From contig NW_004450661.1 of the NCBI RefSeq assembly GCF_000321225.1, positions 1,874,525-1,938,524 of the forward strand: DNA of 64,000 bases, in the 5' to 3' direction. The stretch comes from Odobenus rosmarus divergens (lineage: Eukaryota; Chordata; Mammalia; Carnivora; Odobenidae). The translations under genes and the position numbers were made by a program. Below, in pieces: positions 52,265 to 63,590 of this stretch (positions within the stretch are counted from its first letter, which is position 1; each line of letters opens with the position of its first letter). The notes under the pieces were generated by a model, which was not told the DNA's origin, did no database searches, and was given only the letters and a program-made list of their open reading frames with translations.

Positions 52265-53030
52265 TAAACACATGTCTACTGTGTGCCAGCTACTGCTTCA
52301 GCGCCTCAAATGCACTGACTCATTTAAATCTCTTAACAGCCCTATGAGGAAGGGACGAGCGTGAGCTTTATTTGCAGATGGGCCACAGAGAGGTTAAGCA
52401 ACTTGGCTAAGGTCACACAGCTTTTTTTGTGGTTTAGGTTTTATTTCATCATCCTAAACTGAACTCTGCAATCCAGCTAGACCTGGGGATAAGGAACCAT
52501 GGAGCCTGCAGAACTGCAATGAGAGCACAGAGATTCTGGGGTATTTCGAGCAGGTGGGGGTGGAGGAGTGTTCTCCTGAGCTACACAAGGAATGGTCTGG
52601 TAGTTAGGATAAAACACAAGTCAGATTTATTAGATCTGCCCACAGTCAGCCATGGTGATCTTCTTGCTGGTCTTGCCGTTTCTGGACCCAAAGCGCTCCA
52701 TGGCCTCCATGATGTTCATGCCCTCTTTGCCCTTGCCGAAGACCACATGCTTGCCATCCAACCGCTCGGTCTTGGCAGTGCAGATGAAGAACTGGGAACC
52801 GTTCGTGTTGGATCCAGCGTTGGCCATGGACAGGATGCCAGGACCCGTGTGCTTCAGGATGAAATTCTCATCATCAAACCTCTCCCCATAGATGAACTTG
52901 CCTCCAGTGCCCTTATGGCGTGTGAAGTTCCCACCCTGGCACATAATACCCGGAATAATCCTGTGAAAGCAGAAATCCTTTCTCCCCAGTGCTCAGGGCA
53001 CAGATTCAAACCCAGCCCATGCCTTGAACA
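52265..53030 (-). repeat. MIR SINE, split by a processed pseudogene
   Basis: The left part ends 'gttaagcaacttggctaagg' and 'tcacacagc' at 52421. The right part resumes with 'cagattcaaacccagcc' at about 53001. These adjoin in an antisense MIR. The PPIA copy sits between them. Confidence 0.75.
52422..52998 (-). pseudogene. PPIA: PPIA (cyclophilin A) processed pseudogene, 5'-truncated
   Basis: Intronless copy. 52630-52944 still reads 104 codons of the C-terminal part of cyclophilin [17 protein letters not shown] to [10 protein letters not shown]. Upstream, CFHRIIPG and STGEKG are still legible but out of frame because about 14 bases are missing between them. The first 65 or so residues are absent. 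Inside the rest, the tryptophan of the TEWLDGK motif (cyclosporin contact) is now Arg. The 3' UTR runs to 52422 with an AATAAA at 52445-52440 and a short A-tract, as expected of an mRNA-derived copy. It lies in the same direction as KCNH1. Confidence 0.93.
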
Positions 53031-53034
53031 TTTA

Positions 53035-53100
53035 TACCAGGGTTTCTCAGCCTCATCACCATTGATATTTTGGGCCAGCTAATTCTTTGCTGTGGGAAAC
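53035..53100. repeat. MER5A-like fragment
   Basis: 'agggtttctcagcctcatca' and 'ttttgggccagctaattctt' match one end of MER5A. The element stops at 'gctgtgggaaac', directly at the poly(A) end of the ANP32B copy. Confidence 0.7.
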
Positions 53101-53565
53101 TTTTTTTTTTTATGTTAAGATTTGATTTACAAGCCTTCTTTGTTGTACAGAAAGTAAAAATGCTGTTACAGTCTTGCTGTAACTAGCAGTCACTGACAGT
53201 TGACTCACCAACCACAACGACCCATGCTCAGCAAGAGTCTTACACAAGAACCTAACAGCACTTACAATTTTGTGGGAGTGCAGTCCCCAAGCTGATGGTG
53301 GATTTTGAAGAGGGACCAAATGGAGAAAGGCAGAATGTCACAGGAACTATTCTTTGGCTCTCTGGGTGGGTGATGTCCTGTGGTGGGTATCGCAGATACC
53401 CTTTATTACTATTATTACCTTTATTACTATTATTATTTAAACTGCTACCAGGGAGCAGTCCAACCAATACTGAGCAGTCCTTTCTCTGCAGGTTATTTTG
53501 GTCTTAATCATCAATTTTTCTCCTTCATCATCAATTGTTCTTTTCCTCTTTTACCTTCCCACTTT

Positions 53566-53773
53566 ATTTTTTTTTAATTTTTTTAAGATTTTATTTATTT
53601 ATTTGAGAGAGTGAGAATGAGAGAGAGCGAGAGCACATGAAAGGGGGGAGGGTCGAGGAAGAAGCAGACTCCCCACGGAGCAGGGAGCCCGATGCGGGAC
53701 TCGATCCTGGGACTCCAGGATCATGACCTGAGCCGAAGGCAGACGCTCAACCGACTGAGCCACCCAGGCGCCC
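53566..53773 (-). mobile_element. SINEC inserted in the ANP32B pseudogene
   Basis: T-rich tail at 53566-53600, 'attttatttatttatttgag', head complement 'ctgagccacccaggcgccc' at the right. Target duplication accttcccacttt at 53553-53565 against accctcccacttt at 53774-53786 (12 of 13). The pseudogene continues on both sides, so the SINE is younger. Confidence 0.95.
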
Positions 53774-54479
53774 ACCCTCCCACTTTCTTACTTTTCTTCC
53801 TCTTTTTCCTCTTCATCTCCTCATCTTCATCACCTTGTCCATCGTGTCCAAATTCTTCTTCCTCCCCACTGACCTCACCTCCATCCTTCCCCCGTTCACA
53901 CCTTCTTCCTCCTCTTCCTCTTCTTGGTTATCACACTCCCCCTCCTCCTCACCACCCTCCTCCTCATCTTCCCCTTGGCCTGGCTCTCCTTGGTGCATAC
54001 CGTTCACCTGGGCATCTGAGCCAGAGGCTTCTTGATCTTCTTGGCCCTAGCCATGCAGGTAGGTCAGCCGGGGAAGACGCTCTCTCCCCAGTCATTCAGA
54101 CTAGGAACCCCACAGTGAAACAGGTCCAGGCTTTTCAGACATTCCCACTTTTTCAAAGATTCCAAGGTGCTGATATTTTGCAGTAGAACGCACTGAAGTT
54201 CGGATGTGTGAGATTTGAAAGGTTTTCTTCTACCTGTCCAGAACTCCGAAGATTCTATGGTCACTGAGCTCCAGCTTTTTCAATGTAGGTAGCTGGGGGA
54301 GATGTGAAACCGAGATCAAGCCGGCGTTTATGAAACTGAGCAACTCTAAGTTCACAAATGCAGTGTTCAGTCCACAATTTTCCCATCATTTGATCTGCAG
54401 TTGCCCGGGACAAGTTTTCCAACAGCGGCCGGAGTCAGGTGGAGCCTCCTCTTCAGGTCCATGGTTCCCTCTTCCCCAC

Positions 54480-54720
54480 TCTTCAAACTTCACTTTCCAC
54501 GGAGGGGCGGAGGGGTGACAGGCATCCGGGCCTGCGAGGCGAGGGCCCTCGGACGGTCCGGGCGGCAGGCAGGCGAGCGGAGCCCTCGGAGCCAAGTGAC
54601 TCCCGCGAGGCGAGCCCAGGGACTCCGCGGAGGGCAGGGGGCGGGAGCGCAGCGCTGGTCTCACTACCGCCGCCCCCGGCCGCGGGCCGCACTGCGCAGA
54701 GATGTCGGGGGCAGCTCGGC
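54480..54720. other. CpG-rich block from the retrocopied 5' UTR
   Basis: Very rich in G, C and CpG compared with the AT-rich intron around it, with 'ccgcccccggccgcgggcc' near 54668. It corresponds to the transcribed 5' UTR of the parent mRNA. Confidence 0.8.
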
Positions 54721-55134
54721 TGGCTGGACTTGGCAGGCTGCTGCCTTCCCTGGAATAAATAAACCTGCCAAATGAGGGAGTCAGACAAGAAAAAGGACTG
54801 CATGGGATCCGAAGTCCCTCTGATCTCCAAGAAATGACTATGATTATGAATTATGATTATGGAATTAGATAGAAAAATTGAAGTGAATGATCATACACCA
54901 GGTCTATTCATGATGATAAAAACTTGGCCTTTCTCATCTTCTTAGACAGACAGAAAGACAATTTTCAGCCTAATGATCATGTCCATAATTGACTTTAAGT
55001 ACTTCTTATAAACCCAGATAACTGTCTCCCGCAAAGATTTTGATCAGGTAGAAATAATTTTCTTGCCATAACCCACACCACGAGTCTCAGCTGCTTCCCT
55101 CCTACTAAATCTGACACATCATAGCAGCCAGAGC

Positions 55135-55340
55135 TCTGGAGTCACACTGACTGAAGGGTTAAATACTAGCTCTGCTACTTACTTGCTGTGTGACTTTGGG
55201 CAAAGCACTTGATCTCTCTGAGCTCCCTTTTCCCCATCTGTACAAATAGGGGATAATACCATCCTTGGGGAGGATTAAACTTGATGAGCTAGATGAAGTG
55301 CTCCAATGTAGTACATGCTCAATACATGTCAGTTGTTGCT
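55135..55340 (+). repeat. MIR SINE
   Basis: A well-kept sense copy: 'ctctggagtcacactgactg', 'cttgctgtgtgactttgggc', 'ccccatctgtacaaataggg' and 'agtacatgctcaatacatgt'. Confidence 0.88.
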
Positions 55341-55644
55341 ATGTTATTATTCAAGATCCAACTCAAAACAAAACATAACTCTTCCAGAAACCTCCCAGAA
55401 CTATCACATCTAACTACCCCCCACTTCTGCTCCTCAGTGTTAACTCATGTGTGACATCAACAATCCCCAGATGGGTCCTACATACCTGGAACCATCATGA
55501 CCATGATTCTCAATCAGGGGGCATATTACAATTATCAAAATAGCTTTTCTTTAAATTATATTTTCCTGGGTTTAGTTATACTCAGGGGTGAAGAGCGGTG
55601 AGAAGAGAGTGAGCAAGTAGATTTTTTAAAACTCCCCATGATCC

Positions 55645-55837
55645 GGGCGCCTGGGTGGCTCAGTTGGTTAAGCGAATGCCTTCAGCTCAGGTCATGATCC
55701 TGGAGTCCCGGGATTGAGTCCCACATCGGGCTCCCTGCTCAGCAGGGAGTCTGCTTCTCCTTCTGACCCTCTTCCCTCTCGTGCTCTCTATCTCAAATAA
55801 ATAAATAAAATCTTTTTAAAAAAATAAAAATAAAAAT
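55645..55837 (+). mobile_element. SINEC
   Basis: Head GGGCGCCTGGGTGGCTCAGT, body 'tcatgatcctggagtcccgg', tail with (AAAAT)n units. Target duplication aaaactccccatgatcc at 55628-55644 and 55838-55854, 17 of 17. Confidence 0.97.
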
Positions 55838-56999
55838 AAAACTCCCCATGATCCTTATAGGCACCATTATCTCATCCCCATCAGTGAGCCTCTAAATTAT
55901 CTGCGAGTAACTACTGGATGCCTTTTTTTTAAAAAAAAATCTTGTTATACATAACAATAAAAAATTTTTTTAAAAAAGTCTGGTTATGTTCAACTATTTT
56001 AAAATGTTTAAGGAAAGGAATATGATGCCTTTATGAAACAGATTATAAAAGAACAAGCTTAGCCAAGAAGCACTTAATGCTAACCGGGTACTGATGATTT
56101 AAAAAAATAAAAGAGGGGGTGTAGTTAATTGAAGAAACTAGTAACTTTTGAACTTTTTGCTAGTTGAAAAGAAATAATCATAGGCTAGATTTGGATTTTA
56201 CAGAGACTAGGAAAAAAAAGCAGCCTTGACTTTTTTTTCTCTTTTCTCACTTGAAAGAGGAAAGATTAAGAAATAGTATGTAGAGAAAAAGGTAATTTTA
56301 GGCCTTGAAATTAGCAAGGTCAATATTTTTCATGAAGAGAGATGGCTAAGGGGGGCTGGCCAAATGTCAGGAGGAAGAAACAGAGCCTTCACCATGTTTT
56401 TGAGCAGCCAAGCCTTGAGTGTCTGCCATGACACTTTGGACAAGCCAAGGGCCTTGGGCTTTCTGCCCTGAATCACTGGGGCTGCAAGACAGTCAAGGTT
56501 ACCCTGAGAGGAGAAAGAAAAATAAAAATTAAGCTAAGCAGTGATGGATATGTTGAGTTTAGGGAAGGAAAAAACCAACATTCAACTTGTATTGTTAAGA
56601 TATGTACATATCTTGATAAATTGGTCCAAAAAATAGCAATCAGAAATTATTGGATTCTATTCTTCTGTTGACAGTATTGTTAACAGAAAAGGCCCAAGTG
56701 GTAAATTCCTGCAGATTTCTGATTCAGTTTCACCACGTCATTACCACTGAACAGTTGACTTCATGGTAGCTATCAGGGACTGTAAGAACAGTGCTCATAA
56801 AAACATAATCAGCCTTGAGATAAGCAGAAGAAAACCAACCCCAGAGAATTCTCCTGGAGGGGCAATGCTGAGGATAGAAGGAAGCATGTGGCAAGGTGTT
56901 CCAGACAAGAGAAAATATCTCCAAAGGTGCAGAAGAGACAAGGACAATGTGGGCTAGGAGACAAGTGAGGTTACTTAGCAGTGATATTAAGTATATGGA

Positions 57000-57330
57000 A
57001 ACAAAGTCTGCATTTAACTGATTCCATCTGGGGAACTGAGTGAAGAAAGCCCTCCTGCGTGAGAAGATGCCAGAACTTCGTCTTGAATTATTCTGGTAAA
57101 TGAAGGAGTGAGGGCAAATGGAAAATTCCGGGCAAAGGGAATAGTATGGCCAGGCCTGGATGGTTGAGAGAACAAGTCTTGTCTGAGGAACTGCAAGTCC
57201 TTCAGTATAGCTGGTTCCTACAATTCAAAGATGGTGGTGGGGTGACCCTAAGAGAAGAAGTTGGCATGTGACAAGACCCACATCATGAAAGGCATTCTTA
57301 GGTTTTATCCTATAGGCAGTGGAGCTCCTT
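57000..57330 (-). repeat. L2 LINE fragment, reverse orientation
   Basis: 'ccgggcaaagggaatagtat', 'gcatgtgacaagacccacat' and 'ggcattcttaggttttatcc' follow reverse L2 order. Confidence 0.55.
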
Positions 57331-57408
57331 ATTTATACCTGGTATCTCCACCCTTGGGCTCAGGACAGACATAGCAACCTCAACTGGCATCCCAAGATGC
57401 AGAATTTG

Positions 57409-57600
57409 GGGGCTCCTGGGTGGCTCAGTTGGTTAAGCGACTGCCTTCGGCTCAGGTCATGATCCAAGAGTCCCGGGATCGAGCCCCGCATCAGGCTCCC
57501 AGCTCAGCAGAGAGTCTGCTTCTCCATCTGACCCTCTTCCCTCTCGTGCTCTCTCTCATTCCCTCTCTCTCAAATAAATAAATAAAATCTTTAAAAAAAA
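57409..57600 (+). mobile_element. SINEC
   Basis: Head GGGGCTCCTGGGTGGCTCAG, body 'gagtcccgggatcgagcccc', CT-rich segment and A-tail. Target duplication aagatgcagaatttg at 57394-57408 and 57601-57615, 15 of 15. Confidence 0.97.
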
Positions 57601-58704
57601 AAGATGCAGAATTTGTTCTGCTCACAGGTTCCAGGGGAAGGGTCAGAGCAGCCCACCAACTGGGTTGCTCATTCTGACAGCTGGCTTAAGGCCAAGGGAG
57701 ACACCAACCATCTCGATATTTATGAGTGATCCACTGGTACCACCATACCTTTCAAATTGCTAATTTGGTTTGCCAAGATGGGGCATCATATTGGTATTAC
57801 ATTAGTTCTGATACAAAATGTTGGCTAGTAAAAGTTTTCAAATTGCTATGGCTTCTGTAGTTTTTGAAATAGTTTCCAACCTAATTCAGCACACAGGGAG
57901 GAGGTTCAGAAAGATGTTTGCACTGAGTGAGGTCTACAATCTACACCTGTAAATGGAAGACCAGAAGTAGACTCTGATCCAGCATATACACAGGGGCAGA
58001 GATGCTGATTCCATGACAGCCCTCTATTTCTCTTCTAAAACTTAGATTTCAGCTCCACTGAGAGAGGTTTCTCTGAGCCAACCAACCTTCCGGATGCCTC
58101 CCTAAACCTAAAAGGAGAGATGCAGAGCACCTGAGAAGGGGCAGGCTTGGTTGGTCCTGGGAAGGTCACTGTGACATTGCCATCAATAGGAGGAGGAAAA
58201 GGAAGTTCTGAGGGGCCCACAGTGATAGAAAGAGCAGAAAAATAGTCTCTACTCTGCCCTGTGAGGCATGATTGAAACCCCGGGTTGCTCCCCCTTTCTC
58301 TGGGGGAGGAAGCAGAACAGCCTCTGAGGGGAAGCAGTATTTTACCTCTGACATTTAGAAGTACCAGCTCATGGTGTTAACAGAAATGGTCCAACTTTCA
58401 GTTGATATTTTAATATCATCTAAATTCTGTACTAACAACGCATTATTAGTGTGGACCACTCCCACCCCCTTCTCGTACTTGTGTCAGTCCTGCTCCTCCT
58501 TGGTCTCTGGTTACAGCAGATGGGCTGGGGTGTCAGAATGATAAAAGTGAGCCCCATTTGGCACATGGCTGTTTCATCAGCAGTAGTATATGCTCTGCTG
58601 CTTAGGAACTGCAGGCCACGTGCCCTCTTTGGAACTAAACAGTTCAGCTATTAATGCAGAAATGAATGGGTTTTCAGATAATCACTTCAGTCTAATGGCC
58701 AAAC

Positions 58705-58950
58705 TTGATCTCTTTATTTATTCATTTATTCCACAAACATCTACCAAGCATCTCCCTTGTGTTAGGCGTGGTGCTGGTGCTGAGGTATACAATGTCTGAT
58801 GAGACCAACGTCTATATGAATGGACAAATGAGACACGGTGTGGTCAGGGTGCAATCTAGACTTGGGGGTGAGGAGTGGGGGGTAGGGGTGGGCAGGGTGG
58901 GCATCATGCCCAGAGAACAGTTTTGAAGGATAAACAGAGTTGGGGGTACG
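58705..58950 (-). repeat. L2 LINE fragment, reverse orientation
   Basis: 'ttatttattcatttattcca', 'aagcatctcccttgtgttag' and 'gtgctgaggtatacaatgtc' are the reverse of the L2 end. Confidence 0.65.
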
Positions 58951-59379
58951 GCAGTGGAGTGAGAAAGGAAGACTCCCAAGCAAAAGCAACTGGTCCAGTC
59001 CTGGGGCACGGGGTATGGCTGGAGGGCAGTGAAAGAGGAGGCTGGACAAGTGCGTGGGGGCTGGGCCTGCAGCCCTATGTCAGGCTAAGATGCGTGGATT
59101 TGCACGAATTAAGACTTGCTCACCAAATCCCTAGCATGTGCTCTGAACCGGTGGATGTTTTCAGAGCTTCATTAAATATGATGAGGGTACGGGCCTGCCC
59201 TTTGCTGAAGAATTTACACATACTCGGTTATTTCCACCATTGAAGTCTTAGTGCTTTGGTTAAATCCTGGCAGAGTTATGAAGTCACTGCTGATAAATCA
59301 GCCAATATGTAAAGAACATGGATTGAATGCCCAATTTCCTCAACTACCAGCTCTCCTTTGCTTTTTCTTCTCAGCCCTA

Positions 59380-60300
59380 TCACAAAGGCTCAATATTTCA
59401 ATACCACTTCTGCACACCCTTTCTCATTTTACTCATCCCCGTGTCCATTTTCCGCCTTCCATTCCTGCTGCTGCTTCTGGTGCGCAGAGCCATCCCTTCT
59501 CAAAGGACACAAGCCTCCGTCCTCTCTCCAGTCCAGGCTCCCAAGCCACCTCAAATCTTGCTTCTACACAGTGTTAACCAAGTCTTGAAGACATTCTTTG
59601 GACCCTATCATTCCTGGCTCCAAATTTCAGAGGTCCCCCACTGAACTCAGCATCTGGCCCATCCTCCTAAGGGCGGTAACCAGGTATGTGGCTCCAACAT
59701 GCCTACACACGCTTGTCTTCCACTACTCATGCCTACGCAGCTATGCCCCGGACTACCGTTCTTTGCATGCACCCTGTATCTGGGATTGGTTCCATGGACG
59801 TGCAACCCGCGCTATCCCGTGACCTCTGCCCTTAGAAGCTCCCACGCTTGAGTGAATGCTCTGCTGCCCTGTCTTGAAATTCTTAATGGTTTGTGAACAA
59901 AGGGTCTCGCATTTTCGTTTTGCACTGGGTGCCACAGATATGTTGTTGATGTTGCCTGCCTTACATCCCCATCTTTACTCACGGTCTTCTCCCCATAGAA
60001 AGGACCTTAACCGCCACTCCTGCCTGAACCTGACCCCTCTGTCAAGGCCCAGCTCAAATGCCATCAAGTCTTTGTCAGCCCACGCCTGAAGCAGGCTCTC
60101 CTCTGGGCTCCCCACCCCCCAACCCCAGTATGTCACTTTTACTTCTGGTTTAGCACGTGTCACACATAACTCACAATGTAGTTGTCTGCAAACATGCCTC
60201 CTCGCCCTCACCACAGGGAAGGCAAGCTTCTCTAAGGATGGGGGTGGCAGGTATATTCTTTCACATCTGTTGCTTCTTAAACTCGCAACGCATTATTGAT
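59380..60300 (+). repeat. L2 LINE fragment(s)
   Basis: 'ctgctgccctgtcttgaaat', 'ccctctgtcaaggcccagct' and 'caaatgccatcaagtctttg' follow the sense L2 3' region. The left part is more decayed and its start is uncertain. Confidence 0.5.
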
Positions 60301-60884
60301 GAACTGAATTTCACTCTCCAGAATAATTCAGTGATTTCTCGGCCACCAGGATCTCTTCTCCCCATGAACGGCTCCCGGCCCCGCCCAGTTCTACTGGCGG
60401 TACCCACGGTAAGGTGTGGCCCTCTCAGAAACAATGGTAATGTGAGAATGGGCACCGGCAGTCACTTACTTGAGGAGAGCGAAATGATTCTGTAACTAGT
60501 CATGCACATGAAGAGCAGTCTGAGTGAAAAGGAGGGGGAAAAAAAAAACCCAAATTTGAAAGTTCATAGGCCAGCTAAATTTTTTAATTTAGTTCTCAAA
60601 AGAGAACCAATTCCCAGTTGTGCATAAAACTGTTCCTAAAGTAACCGGTACACCCAAGAGGCTTCCTGAGGTTGAAGACTTCCGCCAGAAGAGTAGCCAG
60701 TGGAGCTCAGCTTAAATGTGGTCCCCTAAGGACCATGCTGTATCAAGAAAAGGCCCAACTATGACATGCGCTCTCCCAGCATTTTTCTTACAACACATCT
60801 TAATCCAGTCGTGTCTTTTTCTTGCTTAAAAGCCTTCCTTCCAACACTCTCCTTACTAGAGAACAGAGTCCAAACACCCTAGTA

Positions 60885-61030
60885 AAAAATAGCTAACATA
60901 CATTGAGTGCTTTCTTTATGCCAAGTACTAGGTCAAGGGTTTTACAGAGCTTATTTCATTGAATCCTAACAGACCTAGATAACAGGCACAACTTCAATCC
61001 CTACTTTAAATATCTGAGCTCTTCATGTGG
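60885..61030 (-). repeat. MIR SINE fragment
   Basis: 'acatacattgagtgctttct', 'atgccaagtactaggtcaag' and 'cttatttcattgaatcctaa'. Confidence 0.6.
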
Positions 61031-61789
61031 ATGAGTAGTTACAGAATGAGGTCATTAAGTTATGCAGATCTTCCAAAAGTCAACACTTTCCATCAGAGAA
61101 TACCAAAAAACCGTATTCATTAGTATCCCCATCAACTGCATCATCCAGTCTTTAGTATTGGAAACTGTCACACTCATGATGGAAGTTACCGGTTTTCCAT
61201 AATTCTAATTTTTGCTGGAAAGCTTTAATTTCCTAATTGGCAACAAACACTGTCAGTCACTTTTCTTGACGTGATGGGCTCACCGATTGATTTTCATGAA
61301 AATGTCTGCCAAATACTCAAGTCTAGAAAGCCATGCTTTGTGCATCAGTTTTTCTTTCGAGTAAAAATGGCAGCAAAAATAGCAAGAAAGAAGACTCTAT
61401 TGCAGCTTGCAATCCAACTGCACAAATGCTTTTCCTTGGAAATTTCAGTATGTGGAAGTGCTTTAATGTATGCTTCCCATTTTGTCCCACGGAATATTAA
61501 AATATATATACTCAAGGGTCAAGATTTACTAAATTTAACTATTCTTATCACTTCATCAAGGGCATTCTTCAGTAAAACTGGATTTTTTTTTTTTAACAAG
61601 TGCCTGGCAGTGAAGAATACAATGACAACTAACTAATACAGTTCAGGATGGCCTTGATTCATGCTAAGGTGCTGTCTATTTACACACCATTGCTTTTGTA
61701 CCATCAGTGCACATTATCAACATAGTAAAACAGGCAAATAATGTCTTTGCATTATTACGTAAATAGCTGTGACCTTGCAACCTCCTTGA

Positions 61790-62110
61790 CAAGGTCTTGG
61801 GAACCCCAGGGATACAAAGATCCTGCTTTGAGAACTGTTGCCCTTACACACCTCTTTAGAGTCAATTTGAATGCTACTTCCCTGAAGAATCTTACCACCT
61901 CCCCTCCTTCTGAGCCACCACTGTAATTTGCATGAACATCTGGCATAGTACTTATAATATTTTATGATGCATAGTTAATTATACCGTCTTTCTCCCCTAC
62001 AACTGTAAGTTTCTCTAGGTAGAAACCATGTCTTATTTATCTCTGAACACCAAGCCCTTTACAGTGCCAGGCACATAGTAAGTGCTTAATAAATGCTGTT
62101 GAATGAATGG
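61790..62110 (+). repeat. L2 LINE 3' end
   Basis: 'agtgccaggcacatagtaag' then 'tgcttaataaatgctgttga' and 'atgaatgg' end a typical L2. The upstream 'gtaagtttctctaggtagaa' also fits. Confidence 0.75.
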
Positions 62111-62129
62111 ATAACTTGTAATCTCTGGG

Positions 62130-62475
62130 GACAGTCACACTTGGAACCCAGCCATTACAAGGAGAAAGTCCAAACAGCCTGTGGAGAGGCCTACATGGAA
62201 AGCAACCCGGGTCCCTGGCTCAAAGCCCCAGCTGGGTTCCCATCCTACATCCAGGAAACCAATTTGCTACCCATGTGAGTGAGCCATCCTAAAAAATGAT
62301 CATCCAGTGTCCAGTTGAGCTGAGCCTACTGACAACATGTGGGACAGAAATGAGCCTTGATGAACCTCTGACCAGTTGCAGATTTATGAGCTAAATGAAA
62401 AAATTGCTATTGTTTTAAATCACCACATTTTGGGGTAATCTGTTATGCATCAACAGATAACCCATGCACTTGATA
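62130..62475 (+). mobile_element. MLT1-like LTR remnant
   Basis: 'ctacccatgtgagtgagcca', 'attgttttaaatcaccacat' and 'tctgttatgcatcaacagat' parallel the 3' half of MLT1-type LTRs, as at 9560-9872. Non-coding and decayed. Confidence 0.5.
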
Positions 62476-63494
62476 TCTGAGTTATCCTCTTTACCAAACC
62501 GTCAGGTCACAGAAGACAGAAACTGATATACTTACTCCAGTATTCCCTCCCACATCTAGCACAGGGCTCTACACATTGTAAGTGCTCAAAATGTATGTGT
62601 TGACCACAAGCGAGGACTTGTTTCAATATAATCACAGACCCTACACATGGAATGGGGGAAATGTCTCATTTCCCCAGGACACAGTTAGATACTACCATAC
62701 CCGTTAGGAAATGACATGAAATGTAAAATACAAGCCATAAAACCCTGGTCTCCCTATTTTTTTCCCCATGAATTAGGCTACAGAAGGATTTTTAAACAGT
62801 CATTACTAGACAAATGTCTTCCTACCTACCTCCTGGTCACCTCAGATGAGAAGTGTGAGGTAGCCAGGTAGGAAGTCAGACGAGGGAGGCCAGAGAAGAC
62901 AAGGCAGATGGAGACAATGTTGGCATGTATTTACTTTTATAACTTGCTATTTTTGTGTTTGGTTCCATTTGTAAGCAACCTTGCTTTATTTGTGGCTTAA
63001 CATTATTAGCTAAATTAAGAAAGGAAAAATTGTAGTATGTATTTTTAGCTCTAATTTAAAACTGTAAAAGCAATTTCACAGGACTTGTTTGTTTCAAGAC
63101 AAGACATGCTTTGGCTGATCGCATCAGTAGAAGTGAACTGAATAATGGTAGTAGAAGTGATTCTGAAGAAATGGAGACCAAGGAGTTCGTGCTAGTTTTA
63201 TTTGGAAGTACCATTCCTTGTATACTAAGTTTGGGTCCGTAGGCATGTCTGAGGGTGGCATGCTAAACCCAAAAGTGTGTTATTGGCAGAGATGTTCTAA
63301 GAAATGATACCTCCAAAACTTCTTGGGCAGCATTTACTTACACAACGTTTAAAAAAAATCAAAAAACTCAAAACCAAAAGAGTTATTTGAAATGAGAGGA
63401 TTGCATTAGAAAGCCACAGAAGCAAATGCTCAAAATTTTACCTATTAACACTTCGCAGGCTTCTAATAAAATAGCACTTTGGGTTGCCAAGGCA

Positions 63495-63530
63495 AAAACA
63501 AACAAACAAACAAACAAAACACACACACAA
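63495..63530. repeat. (AAAC)n / (CA)n simple repeat
   Basis: Five AAAC units run into a short CA run. Confidence 0.9.
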
Positions 63531-63590
63531 TCAATAAAACAGTGAAAATCTGCACCAGAGGTATTTGCTTAGAAATGTTGGGTGAATTGC

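Larger units (their letters stand above)
53101..54745 (-). pseudogene. ANP32B: ANP32B processed pseudogene, near full-length, split by a SINE
   Basis: Reads from a GC-rich 5' UTR (about 54745-54463) to an ATG at 54462 (MDLKRRLHL, about five codons then missing, TPAAV). The leucine-rich repeats follow, with [12 protein letters not shown] and ISTLESLKKWECLKSLDLF near 54150, then an acidic tail of glutamate runs. The former stop is at 53506-53504, followed by a 3' UTR with an A-tract at 53112-53101. It has several stops, frameshifts and small deletions, and no introns. A SINEC sits in the end of the acidic region. Residues ECLKSLDLF and EDQEA favour ANP32B over ANP32A. ANP32 proteins are acidic nuclear phosphoproteins; this copy cannot encode one. 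Confidence 0.9.

Noticed and set aside
52519..53082. 187-codon open frame on the plus strand
   Set aside because: Complement of the PPIA retrocopy; the coding resemblance is on the minus strand.
53940..54000. Glutamate-rich frame that could suggest a functional acidic protein
   Set aside because: Part of the broken ANP32B copy with stops and frameshifts on both sides.
54401..54830. Several overlapping Arg/Pro-rich frames
   Set aside because: Caused by high GC in the retrocopied ANP32B 5' UTR, where stop codons are rare.
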